Shown one piece after another: positions 26,001 through 33,863 of a stretch of 64,000 bases of DNA. The stretch spans positions 124,001 to 188,000 of the forward strand of contig NZ_OMPN01000001.1 in NCBI RefSeq assembly GCF_900291975.1. The letters run 5' to 3'. Made by a program: the position numbers and the translations under genes. The stretch comes from Agathobaculum massiliense (GTDB taxonomy: Bacteria; Bacillota; Clostridia; Oscillospirales; Butyricicoccaceae). Position 1 is the stretch's first letter. Each line of letters opens with the position of its first letter. The notes under the pieces are model-generated. The model saw only the letters and a list, made by a program, of their open reading frames with translations, did no database searches and was not told where the DNA came from.

Positions 26001-27209
26001 ATGAGTCTTATTGTGCAGAAATTTGGCGGAACCTCGGTAGCAAATACCGAACGTCTGAAAAACGTGGCGGACATTGTGACGAAAACGGCACAGGCGGGCA
26101 ACCAGGTTGTTGTCGTCGTATCCGCGCAGGGCGACACAACGGATGACCTGATCGCAAAGGCGGCGGAGTTGAACGACCATCCCTCCAAACGGGAGATGGA
26201 TGTGCTGCTCAACACAGGGGAAATGATTTCCATGTCCCTGCTCGCGATGGCGATTCAGAAGCTCGGTTTTTCCGTGGTTTCGCTGACCGGCTGGCAGATC
26301 GGGCTGGAAACCAACAGCAATTATTCAGACGCGCGCATCAAGCGCATTTCGGGCGACCGGCTGAAGGCGGAATTGGATAACGGGAAAATTTGCATCGTTG
26401 CAGGCTTCCAGGGCTTGAACAAAATGGGCGACCTGACAACGCTCGGCCGCGGCGGATCGGATACGACTGCGGTTGCGATCGCAGCGACGCTGGGCGCAGA
26501 CCTGTGCCAGATTTATACGGATGTGGACGGTGTGTACACGACCGATCCGCGTATCGTACCCGGCGCGCGCAAGCTGGAAGCGATCACCTATGATGAGATG
26601 CTGGAGCTGGCCTCGCTCGGCGCGCAGGTCCTGCACAACCGAAGCGTTGAGATGGCAAAGAAGTATAACGTCGACCTGGAGGTCATTTCGAGTTTTACCC
26701 GCAATCCGGGTACAAAAGTCAAGGAGGGTTCTCACATGGAAAAAATGAACGTTTCGGGGGTTGCCCGTGACAATAACTGCGCCCGTGTTGCGATTATCAA
26801 TGTTTCCGATACACCCGGCACCGCGTTCAAGGTGTTTTCGCTGATGGCTAAGCATAATGTAAATATCGATATTATCCTGCAGTCCGTCGGTCGCGATAAT
26901 AAAAAATCCATTTCGTTTACCATACGGCAGGATGATGCGGACCGTGTGGGAAAAATCCTGCGGGACAATGCCGAAATGCTGGGATATGAGGACGTGTCGA
27001 TCAGCACCAAAGTGGCGAAGGTTTCCATTGTTGGCGCAGGCATGGCGTCTTCCGCAGGCGTGGCCTCCAAAATGTTTGAAGCGCTGGCCATGGCTGGAAT
27101 CAATATCCGTATGATCTCCACTTCGGAGATCAAGATATCCGTCCTGATTAACGAAGAAGACAGCGAAAAGGCAGTCAAAGCCATTCATGAGGAATTTTTT
27201 GGCGAATAA
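26001..27209 (+). CDS. lysC: Aspartate kinase (with probable internal start for a beta subunit)
   Basis: Phosphorylates aspartate, the first step to lysine, methionine and threonine (402 aa). The N-terminal kinase domain has QKFGGTSVA, LNTGEMISMSLLA and TTLGRGGSDTTAVAIAA; two ACT domains (about 265-335 and 345-402) bind the feedback amino acid. AAGGAGG precedes the ATG. A second strong site, AAGGAGGG at 26721-26728, lies 7 nt before an in-frame ATG at 26736 and would give a 157-aa ACT-only product, as in Bacillus aspartokinase II. Confidence 0.96.
   Translation: MSLIVQKFGGTSVANTERLKNVADIVTKTAQAGNQVVVVVSAQGDTTDDLIAKAAELNDHPSKREMDVLLNTGEMISMSLLAMAIQKLGFSVVSLTGWQIGLETNSNYSDARIKRISGDRLKAELDNGKICIVAGFQGLNKMGDLTTLGRGGSDTTAVAIAATLGADLCQIYTDVDGVYTTDPRIVPGARKLEAITYDEMLELASLGAQVLHNRSVEMAKKYNVDLEVISSFTRNPGTKVKEGSHMEKMNVSGVARDNNCARVAIINVSDTPGTAFKVFSLMAKHNVNIDIILQSVGRDNKKSISFTIRQDDADRVGKILRDNAEMLGYEDVSISTKVAKVSIVGAGMASSAGVASKMFEALAMAGINIRMISTSEIKISVLINEEDSEKAVKAIHEEFFGE
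26721..26738 (+). promoter_or_regulatory. lysC: Internal ribosome site for an aspartokinase beta subunit
   Basis: AAGGAGGG, 7-nt spacing, ATG in the lysC frame. Translation from here to 27209 yields MEKMNVSGVARDN... of 157 aa, close in size and position to the in-frame beta subunit known for Bacillus LysC. Confidence 0.65.
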
Positions 27210-27226
27210 CCGCTATTGATATTTAT

Positions 27227-27245
27227 TTGTCAATCTCGTTGACAA
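27227..27245. promoter_or_regulatory. Inverted repeat overlapping a -35 box
   Basis: TTGTCAA-TCTCG-TTGACAA, 7-bp arms, the right arm being the -35 element of the next promoter. It has operator geometry; the binding protein is unknown. Confidence 0.5.
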
Positions 27246-27267
27246 TCGGTTGGACGCACGCTATAAT
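27239..27267 (+). promoter_or_regulatory. Consensus sigma-A promoter of the 62-aa protein gene
   Basis: TTGACA-N17-TATAAT, an exact match to consensus in both boxes and in spacing. Confidence 0.92.
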
Positions 27268-27305
27268 TAAACCAGAGTTTGACGACAAGAAAGGGAGAAT
27301 TACAA

Positions 27306-27494
27306 ATGAAGAAGCTTTGGTGCCTGTTCCGCCGCCGCTTTGCAACGGGGACGGAAAAGCTTTGTGTAGCGTTTTCCGAAACAGAGGGCCGCGTCCGTGC
27401 CTGTCCTTACGCGACAGAGGAAGAAGCGAAAGAAAAGTGCGCGGAATATGCTTTCAACAACCGCTCCGAAGGGGAAAATGAGGGCATAGAATAA
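27306..27494 (+). CDS. Small Cys-containing protein of unknown function
   Basis: Protein of 62 aa starting MKKLWCLFRRRF, with four Cys at 6, 20, 33 and 45, an Arg-rich N terminus and an acidic C terminus. I recognise no family. The gene has a perfect-consensus promoter, AAAGGGAG 9 nt before the ATG and its own terminator, so strong, independent expression is expected. The C20...C33...C45 spacing could bind metal or form disulfides, but this is speculation. Confidence 0.75.
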   Translation: MKKLWCLFRRRFATGTEKLCVAFSETEGRVRACPYATEEEAKEKCAEYAFNNRSEGENEGIE

Positions 27495-27516
27495 ACCGGT
27501 TTACATAAGGCTGAAA

Positions 27517-27552
27517 AAAGCTCCGGAAGAGACGTCTTTCGGGGCTTTATTT
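27517..27552 (+). terminator. Terminator of the 62-aa protein gene
   Basis: AAAGCTCCGGAAGA, loop GACG, TCTTTCGGGGCTTT with two wobble pairs, then ATTTGT. Confidence 0.8.
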
Positions 27553-27566
27553 GTCCCTTTCGCGCA

Positions 27567-27585
27567 TGTCAACCGTTGGTTGACA
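27567..27585. promoter_or_regulatory. Inverted repeat upstream of the XRE membrane regulator
   Basis: TGTCAACC-GTT-GGTTGACA, 8-bp arms. It shares the TGTCAA/TTGACA half-sites with the repeat at 27227 and may be an operator of the XRE protein downstream. Confidence 0.45.
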
Positions 27586-27658
27586 AAAAGAAACGACCGG
27601 TTGGTGGCATTTTCAGAGGAAAAGCGGTAGCCTGAAATAAAGAAAAGGCGGTGATCAA

Positions 27659-28780
27659 ATGACTACGGGTGAAAAAATAGCAGCCCTGCGCCGGAAGGCA
27701 GGCATGAGCCAGGAGGCGCTGGCGGACCAACTGGGGATATCGCGCCAGGCGGTATCCAAATGGGAAGCGGATCAGGCAGTGCCGGGTATGGATAATCTGG
27801 TGGAGCTGGGGCGGATATTTGGCGTGCCGGTCGATGCGATTCTGCGTCCGGACAGCAGACTGCCGGAAAGTGAATCCGCAGAACCGGAAAACGCAGCATC
27901 CCCAGGCGTCCCTCTGAAGCGGCCGGTGCTGACAGGGAAAATCAGGTGGTTTGCCATCGCGGCTGTGCTGCTTGCTCTGGCAGGGGCTTTGTGCAATCTT
28001 GTGTCCCTCATATGGATTGGACGCCTGCAGGAGCGCGTGGAGGCGCTGCAGGCGCAGGTCAATGCCATACCGGAACGGACGGATACCGTTTATATCCCGC
28101 AGTCCGGCGCGCAGGAGGAAAGCGCGCTGGCAGATTTCGATGTATCCTATGATTTGCAGTATGACCCGAACGCACAGACAGCGGAGATGCTGCATGTGTC
28201 AATTTATGCCCGGCCGAAAGAACTGCATCCGGAAAATGAAACCGCGAAGTTCTCCATCCAAAGCGGTTCATCAAGCTGGACCTGCAGTGCGCTGTTGGGC
28301 CAGGACAACGCTTATTCCGGCGATACGGAAATCCCCATGCGGGATGCGTTTTCGGTTTATCTGGTGCTAACAGATGAAGAAAGCGGCATGGTCCGTAATA
28401 TTTTGGTGGATCATTTGACAGGCGTGGAGGACGCATATACGCTGCAATTCAGTTCGAGATGGCAAACCGGAGGTATTGCATCCGATTGGGGCGGGACACA
28501 TGTGTCGGGGTATTTGGAAATTCAAGTGTATTCCCTTGCTCCGTCCATGCGTGTTGCACCTCAGAGCGCGGCGCTCGTTCTGCGCAAAGGGGATGAGGAA
28601 CTCGAACGCATGGGCGTAATGGTTAACGCAACGGAGGAGGAGTTAGCGCTCCATATGCTACATGAAATCTACCTGTATGCGAAGCCGGACTGGACGGTCA
28701 GGGAACCGTTGGAGACGCTGACGGTAGAACTGGAAATTGTGGACGACTACGGCCGTATCACTGTATGGGAGATCGATTAA
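27659..28780 (+). CDS. Membrane-anchored XRE-type regulator with extracytoplasmic domain
   Basis: Protein of 373 aa. Residues 1-64 form a Cro/XRE helix-turn-helix (MSQEALADQLGISRQAVSKWE); a Pro/Glu-rich linker follows; one membrane helix lies at about 98-118; a short coiled coil (RLQERVEALQAQVNAI) and an extracytoplasmic region of about 240 aa without a recognised fold complete it. The design suggests direct coupling of an outside signal to a promoter. GGCGGTGATCAA precedes the ATG. No partner gene shares its transcript. Confidence 0.82.
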   Translation: MTTGEKIAALRRKAGMSQEALADQLGISRQAVSKWEADQAVPGMDNLVELGRIFGVPVDAILRPDSRLPESESAEPENAASPGVPLKRPVLTGKIRWFAIAAVLLALAGALCNLVSLIWIGRLQERVEALQAQVNAIPERTDTVYIPQSGAQEESALADFDVSYDLQYDPNAQTAEMLHVSIYARPKELHPENETAKFSIQSGSSSWTCSALLGQDNAYSGDTEIPMRDAFSVYLVLTDEESGMVRNILVDHLTGVEDAYTLQFSSRWQTGGIASDWGGTHVSGYLEIQVYSLAPSMRVAPQSAALVLRKGDEELERMGVMVNATEEELALHMLHEIYLYAKPDWTVREPLETLTVELEIVDDYGRITVWEID

Positions 28781-28784
28781 AGGG

Positions 28785-28816
28785 AAAAGAGGGACCGCCT
28801 AAACGGTCCCTCTTTT
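28785..28816. terminator. Bidirectional terminator
   Basis: AAAAGAGGGACCG, 6-nt loop, CGGTCCCTCTTTT between converging genes. Confidence 0.92.
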
Positions 28817-29367
28817 CAGCGGTTGATTACGGTCATTTGCAGCCCCTGCATCACATCGAGCGCCTTTTCATGCAGGACAGGGTCAAAGCTGCGGCACAGG
28901 GAAGCGTCCACGATAATCTGGGCTTCCGGCCATTGCGCCTGCAGGAGCGCGGCATTGGAAATGACGCACATGTTCGTCACAACACCTACGACCATGATCT
29001 CCTTCAAATCGGGAAGCTCACTTCCCAGCTTGGTAAGCTCTGACGGCGGCATGCCAAAGGTGTGCTTGCAGATGTTGTGAATTTGATGATTGGCACAGGT
29101 CTCACAGCATAACTCCTGCGTTTTCCCGTAAAGGCGCCAGCCCTGTTCTTTTGGATTGCAGTGGGGAATGGGCAGCGCGCGTCCTTCCCGCGTCTCCAAA
29201 TACAGGTCGTCATGGGTGTCATAGGTGAATAAGACGTGATCCCCCTGCGCCAGATAAGCCTGGGCCTGGTGGGCGATCCCACCATCGATCGCGGCGGCCC
29301 CGTCAAAGCCGAGCGAGCCGGTCACAAAGTCATTTTGATAATCGATCACTGCAAGAAGCTTGTTCAT
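28816..29367 (-). CDS. Isochorismatase/nicotinamidase-family cysteine hydrolase
   Basis: Cysteine hydrolase (183 aa). The catalytic triad is visible as Asp in VIDYQNDFV (residue 9), Lys in NICKHTFGM and Cys in GVVTNMCVISNA. A Cys-rich loop (CCETCANHQIHNIC) is unusual. The family includes nicotinamidase (PncA), isochorismatase and N-carbamoyl hydrolases. The sequence is compatible with nicotinamide deamidation for NAD salvage, but the substrate is not decided here. Confidence 0.85.
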   Translation of the reverse strand: MNKLLAVIDYQNDFVTGSLGFDGAAAIDGGIAHQAQAYLAQGDHVLFTYDTHDDLYLETREGRALPIPHCNPKEQGWRLYGKTQELCCETCANHQIHNICKHTFGMPPSELTKLGSELPDLKEIMVVGVVTNMCVISNAALLQAQWPEAQIIVDASLCRSFDPVLHEKALDVMQGLQMTVINR

Positions 29368-29396
29368 AACCCATATCCCTCCATTTTTATAATTTT

Positions 29397-29425
29397 ATCA
29401 TAGCATGATTTTGTGCCGGCAACAA
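29397..29425 (-). promoter_or_regulatory. Promoter of the cysteine hydrolase
   Basis: Minus strand TTGTTG-N17-TATGAT, 30 bp upstream of the start codon. Confidence 0.6.
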
Positions 29426-29433
29426 CGATTTTA

Positions 29434-29462
29434 TTGCACCGTGCTATGAAGTGGATTATAAT
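29434..29462 (+). promoter_or_regulatory. cwlD: Promoter of cwlD
   Basis: TTGCAC-N17-TATAAT, 44 bp before the cwlD ATG. It reads as sigma-A; a sporulation sigma factor would be expected for cwlD, so an additional promoter may exist. Confidence 0.6.
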
Positions 29463-29505
29463 AAAAGCACGTCGCGCATATGTTTGGAGCACGGAGGTGC
29501 GCGCG

Positions 29506-30210
29506 ATGCAGATCAAGATGGGAAAAAGAATGGTGCTTTGCGTAATGGTTGGATTGCTGGCCGGCCTGACCGCAGTTCACAGCAGCGGTATTGTGCAGAC
29601 AATAGCGGAAAGCCGCGCCTCCCGCACACTGGTGATCGATGCGGGACACGGCGGTTTTGACGGCGGTGCGGTTGGGTCGAACGGCACCGCCGAACAGGAC
29701 ATCAATTTAAGCATTGCGCAACGGCTGTATGGCTTGGCCGGTTTTTTCGGTGTGCAGGCAGTGATGACACGGCCGGATACGAACGCCTTGGATTACGACC
29801 CCTCCCGACCGGTGAGGGAAAATAAAATTTCGGATATCAAGGCGCGGGAGCAGATCGTGCAGCAGGCGGCAAATCCGATCTTTCTCAGCATCCATCTGAA
29901 CAAGTTCAGCGACCCGCAATACCATGGGGCGCAGGTGTTTTATTCCGCCAACCATGCGGGCGGCCGCGTTCTGGCGGAATATCTGCAGAATAGCCTGATT
30001 TATGGCTGCGATCCGGAAAACCGGCGTCAGGCCAAGCAGGCGGAAAGCTCGATCTATTTGATGAAAAAACTCACCTGTCCGGCGGTGATCGTCGAATGCG
30101 GGTTTTTATCCAATGCGGAAGAGGAAATGAAGCTGAACGATCCGGACTACCATAAAAAACTTGCCGCCTGCATATTGCGCGGATACCTACAATATGCAAA
30201 TGGCGACTGA
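29506..30210 (+). CDS. cwlD: N-acetylmuramoyl-L-alanine amidase CwlD (spore cortex type)
   Basis: Amidase_3 enzyme (234 aa) with an N-terminal membrane anchor (about 6-25). In spore formers CwlD removes the peptide from muramic acid so that muramic-delta-lactam can form in the cortex, a prerequisite for germination. Motifs: LVIDAGHGGFDGGAVG (zinc His), EQDINLSIAQRL (zinc Glu), FLSIHLNKF (zinc His) and VIVECGFLSN (catalytic Glu). GGAGGTG lies 6 nt before the ATG at 29506. radA follows 10 bp later. Confidence 0.92.
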   Translation: MQIKMGKRMVLCVMVGLLAGLTAVHSSGIVQTIAESRASRTLVIDAGHGGFDGGAVGSNGTAEQDINLSIAQRLYGLAGFFGVQAVMTRPDTNALDYDPSRPVRENKISDIKAREQIVQQAANPIFLSIHLNKFSDPQYHGAQVFYSANHAGGRVLAEYLQNSLIYGCDPENRRQAKQAESSIYLMKKLTCPAVIVECGFLSNAEEEMKLNDPDYHKKLAACILRGYLQYANGD

Positions 30211-30220
30211 CGGAGGAATT

Positions 30221-31576
30221 ATGAAGCAAAAATCGGTTTATTTGTGCAGCGATTGTGGCTATGAAAGCCCGAAATGGTTCGGGAAATGCCCTTCGTGCGG
30301 CGCCTGGAACACAATGAGCGAGTTCAAAATACAGCCGGAATCAGCGGCCCGCGGGACCAACAGCTTCCCGCGCGGCGCATCGCGGCCGGTGCCGCTCAGC
30401 GAGATTGAAAGCGGGGATGAGGCGCGGTTCCATTCCGGTATCGGGGAACTCGACCGCGTTTTGGGCGGCGGCGCGGTACATGGCTCCTTTGTTTTGGTCG
30501 GCGGCGAACCGGGGATCGGCAAATCCACGCTCTTGCTGCAGATGTGCCAGGAGATGTGCCGGAACGCCAAGGTGTTGTATGTATCGGGTGAGGAATCCCT
30601 TCGGCAGATCAAGCTGCGCGCGGCGCGACTACAGATTTCCTCGCCGGAGCTATACATTCTGTCCGAAACGGATATGGAGCAGATCATCCAGGAAACTGAG
30701 CAGATGGAACCGGATATCCTGATCGTGGACTCGATCCAGACCGTTTATAAACGGGATCTGACCGCCGCGCCGGGTGGTACAACGCAGATCAAGGAATGTG
30801 CGATGAGCCTGATGCAGTACGCCAAAAATAAAAATGTGACTATTTTTATCGTCGGCCATGTCAACAAAGAGGGAACACTGGCGGGGCCCAAAATTTTAGA
30901 GCATATGGTGGACTGCGTGCTGTATTTTGAGGGAGAAACGACAGGGCCGTTTCGCTGTCTGCGCGCGGCAAAGAACCGTTACGGCTCCACCAACGAAATC
31001 GGTGTATTTGAGATGAGCGACCATGGCCTGCTGGAGGTTAACAATCCTTCGGCGGCCATGCTGGCCGGACACCCACAGGGTGCCTCCGGTAACTGTATCG
31101 CCTGTGTGATGGAGGGCAGCCGTCCTCTGCTTGCCGAGGTGCAGGCGCTCGCGGCAAAAACACAGTTCGGCGTGCCGCGGCGCACGGCGGCTGGGGTGGA
31201 CTATAACCGGATGGTTCTGCTGCTGGCGATTCTAGAAAAGCGCTGCGGCTTTTTCCTTTCGTCCTCGGATGTATATGTCAATGTGGTCGGCGGCATGCGC
31301 CTGGACGAGCCTGCGGTTGACCTGCCCATGGTTCTGGCGATTGCGTCCAGCTTTCGGGACAAGCCCCTGCCGGAAGGGGTAATGGGCTTTGGGGAGATCG
31401 GGCTTACCGGCGAGCTGCGCGCGGTGTCGGGCGCGGCGCAGCGGATCAACGAAGCGTACCGGCTTGGCTTCCATACCTGCATCATGCCGATGCAGGACAT
31501 CGACGAGACGTTGACGAAAAAAATGAATATCGTGCGGGTGCGCACGGCCGCCGATGCGATTCGCGCGGTATTATAA
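30221..31576 (+). CDS. radA: DNA repair protein RadA
   Basis: RecA-like helicase/branch-migration factor (451 aa). The N-terminal zinc finger has Cys9, Cys12, Cys23 and Cys26; Walker A GEPGIGKST lies near residue 95; the RadA-specific KNRYG is at 251-255; the C-terminal Lon-like domain ends near VRVRTAADAIRAVL. GGAGG precedes the ATG at 30221. An open frame extends 20 codons upstream into cwlD but has no ribosome site. Confidence 0.97.
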   Translation: MKQKSVYLCSDCGYESPKWFGKCPSCGAWNTMSEFKIQPESAARGTNSFPRGASRPVPLSEIESGDEARFHSGIGELDRVLGGGAVHGSFVLVGGEPGIGKSTLLLQMCQEMCRNAKVLYVSGEESLRQIKLRAARLQISSPELYILSETDMEQIIQETEQMEPDILIVDSIQTVYKRDLTAAPGGTTQIKECAMSLMQYAKNKNVTIFIVGHVNKEGTLAGPKILEHMVDCVLYFEGETTGPFRCLRAAKNRYGSTNEIGVFEMSDHGLLEVNNPSAAMLAGHPQGASGNCIACVMEGSRPLLAEVQALAAKTQFGVPRRTAAGVDYNRMVLLLAILEKRCGFFLSSSDVYVNVVGGMRLDEPAVDLPMVLAIASSFRDKPLPEGVMGFGEIGLTGELRAVSGAAQRINEAYRLGFHTCIMPMQDIDETLTKKMNIVRVRTAADAIRAVL

Positions 31577-31611
31577 AACTGCAAATTACTACAAAAAATA
31601 CGAGAGTAAAT

Positions 31612-31658
31612 CCGACCTTTTTGCCGCAGACTATCAGTAGTCTGCGGCGGGAGGTCGG
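31612..31658 (+). promoter_or_regulatory. Two-part leader hairpin that includes the ribosome site
   Basis: Inner stem GCCGCAGACTA/TAGTCTGCGGC (11 bp, loop TCAG) is nested within an outer stem CCGACCT/AGGTCGG. The ribosome site GGGAGG (31649-31654) overlaps the outer stem's right arm by three bases. The structure could hold back translation of the adaptor gene. Confidence 0.6.
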
Positions 31659-31665
31659 TTATTTT

Positions 31666-32622
31666 ATGGAAAAACAAGCGCGTATTGTTTTAGCTATGAC
31701 TGCGGTGGTGCTATCGGTAATGCTGGGGGTGGCCTGCTTTTTCCGCGCGCCGAAGCCGGCAGCCGTACAGACGGCGGTCGCTTCCGCACAGGATATTTAC
31801 AACAGCATCACCGTACAGGGTATTGTGGAAGCGGCCGACAGTGTTGCGGTATGTCCCTATGAAAACGCGGTGATAACAGCGGTATACGCTGCGGTAGGTG
31901 ATTCCGTAGAGGCTGGAGACATCCTTTGTTCGCTTGTGCCGAGGGAAGGCAAGGAGCTGGAGGCATCAAGCCTCCAGAGCGTTTGGAAATCTTTTTCCGA
32001 ATCATCCGATCAGACGGTGGCCGCGGAGGAGCGGGATGCGATACGGGCGCCTGTTTCAGGGACGGTTCTTACGCTTCCGATGGAGAATGAACAGGTGTGG
32101 TCGGAGGTACCCTGCGTGCAGATCGCGGACCTGAACAATATGCAGGTTCGGGTGCGCACCCCCGAGGTCTATGCAGGCAATCTGCAGCGCGGCCAGATGG
32201 CGAACATTACAGCGTCCGCTGCCGGGGAACGGGTGTACAGCGCATCGGTCGCTTCAATATCACCGGTTGCGGTCCGCACGGTTAGCTTGACAGGAGAGAG
32301 CGGGGAGGCCACGGTGGAAGCGGTGCTGCCGTTGCGGGGAAGCACCGAAGGACTGCGGCCCGGCTACTCCGTTACGGCTAAAATATTTACCGACTATCAT
32401 CCACAGGCGGTTGCCGTACCCTATGAAGCGGTATGCCAACGCGGCAAACAGGAATATGTATTCTGTGTGCAGGATGGCAGGGCAGTGCAAAAAGCGGTCA
32501 CGACAGGTTATCTGTTGGAGGAAGTCACGGAGATCACCGAGGGGCTAACGGCCGGAGAGCTTGTGATCCTCTCGCCGTCGGACGACCTGACGGACGGTAC
32601 ACCGGTCGAGGTGGCGGCATGA
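31666..32622 (+). CDS. HlyD/MacA-type membrane-fusion adaptor protein
   Basis: Periplasmic-adaptor-type protein (318 aa): one N-terminal membrane helix (about 7-26), a split biotinyl/lipoyl half (SITVQGIVEAADSVAVCPYENAVI...RAPVSGTVLTLPMENEQVW), a beta-barrel region (VRVRTPEVYAGNLQRGQMANI) and a C-terminal barrel. The hairpin domain is short, as in adaptors of Gram-positive MacB-like exporters. GGGAGG lies 11 nt before the ATG. Its stop overlaps the start of the permease gene. It probably docks onto that permease. Confidence 0.85.
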   Translation: MEKQARIVLAMTAVVLSVMLGVACFFRAPKPAAVQTAVASAQDIYNSITVQGIVEAADSVAVCPYENAVITAVYAAVGDSVEAGDILCSLVPREGKELEASSLQSVWKSFSESSDQTVAAEERDAIRAPVSGTVLTLPMENEQVWSEVPCVQIADLNNMQVRVRTPEVYAGNLQRGQMANITASAAGERVYSASVASISPVAVRTVSLTGESGEATVEAVLPLRGSTEGLRPGYSVTAKIFTDYHPQAVAVPYEAVCQRGKQEYVFCVQDGRAVQKAVTTGYLLEEVTEITEGLTAGELVILSPSDDLTDGTPVEVAA

Positions 32623-33794
32623 GGCTTGTCGATTTATTTCGGCTGGCCCTTGGAAATCTGCGGGAAAACCCCTTGCGCACCGGACTATGCGCCTTATCGG
32701 TTGCGGTTGGCACCGGCGCCTTGCTCCTGATCGCCTCGATCGGGCTGTTTGGCAAAACGCAGGTAGATGTGACGCTACAGACGCTTGGCGTGAGCGGGCT
32801 GACCGTTTATCTGGACAACCACGGTTCCGGCAATCCGCTGTCCGCCGAGCTGGCCGATCAGATGGGACAGGCGGTGGAGGAGATTGAGCAGGTAATGCCG
32901 ATCAAGGCCAAAACAGGAACGATCCGCGCGGGATATGTGAGCGAGAACGCTGTGTTTCTCGGCGCGGATGAGCGCCTCGGGGATGTGATGCGGCTGGAGG
33001 TGCTTTTCGGCAGCTTGTTTACGGAGCGTCAGGCCGCGTCCGGCCAGCCGGTGGCAGTCGTTGGGGACGATCTGGCGCAGGCGCTTTATGGGCGCGCCAA
33101 CATTGTAGGGCGCACCGTGCGAGTCCGTTTGGACGGAGCGGAGCAATATTTTACGGTCTGCGGCGTTGTTCGGGCACAGACAAGCGCGCTGGGCGGCGCG
33201 CTTTCCTCCTTTGCGCCGCACCTGATCTACATTCCTTATGCGTATCTGGCATCACGACAGGAGAATGCGGATCAAGTGTTTGTCCAATGCGCTGCGGAAG
33301 CGGACCTGTCCCATGTCAGTAGCCGGATATCCGGCTACCTGACCGATCGGGGAAAGGTGGACGGGACCGTGCGGGTACAAAATATGTCGGGCATGGTGGA
33401 CGCGGTGGAGCAAATGGCCAACCTGTGCATCCTGCTGTTCCTTGTTGTGGGTGGGATCACATTATGTGTGGCATTGATCGGCGTATTATGCAGCATGCTG
33501 GCCGCGACGCACGAAAAAACAGGGGAGATCGGTGTGTTTTTGGCGCTGGGGGCGCAGCCGCGTGATATCCGGCGTCTGTTTTTGCTGCAATCCGCTCTGC
33601 TGTGCGCTTTTGGCGGCGTCTGCGGCTGGGGATCGGTTTGCCTGCTGCTGTTGTTCGGTGGTACTGTTTTACTGCCGGGCTGGATGCTGTCTGCGGCGAT
33701 CCTGCTCCTTTCCCTCGTCTGCGGAGCGGTGGCAGGCCTGCTGCCAGCCATTCGGGCGGCACGGCTCGACCCGATCGACGCAATCCTGAAATAG
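32619..33794 (+). CDS. MacB/FtsX-type ABC permease
   Basis: Membrane protein of 391 aa: one N-terminal helix after LALGNLRENPLRTGLCALSVAVGTGALLL-type sequence, a large extracytoplasmic MacB_PCD-like domain (about 40-260), then an FtsX domain with three helices and EKTGEIGVFLALGAQPRDIRRLFLLQ. The ATG overlaps the adaptor stop (ATGA). No ATP-binding domain or neighbouring ATPase gene is present, so the ATPase must be encoded elsewhere or the operon has lost it. Confidence 0.85.
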   Translation: MRLVDLFRLALGNLRENPLRTGLCALSVAVGTGALLLIASIGLFGKTQVDVTLQTLGVSGLTVYLDNHGSGNPLSAELADQMGQAVEEIEQVMPIKAKTGTIRAGYVSENAVFLGADERLGDVMRLEVLFGSLFTERQAASGQPVAVVGDDLAQALYGRANIVGRTVRVRLDGAEQYFTVCGVVRAQTSALGGALSSFAPHLIYIPYAYLASRQENADQVFVQCAAEADLSHVSSRISGYLTDRGKVDGTVRVQNMSGMVDAVEQMANLCILLFLVVGGITLCVALIGVLCSMLAATHEKTGEIGVFLALGAQPRDIRRLFLLQSALLCAFGGVCGWGSVCLLLLFGGTVLLPGWMLSAAILLLSLVCGAVAGLLPAIRAARLDPIDAILK

Positions 33795-33863
33795 GCCTTT
33801 CCTTTCAAATCCCCCTGTGTTAAAATGGATAGGGAAAACAGACATGAGGAAAGGTTGAAAACC

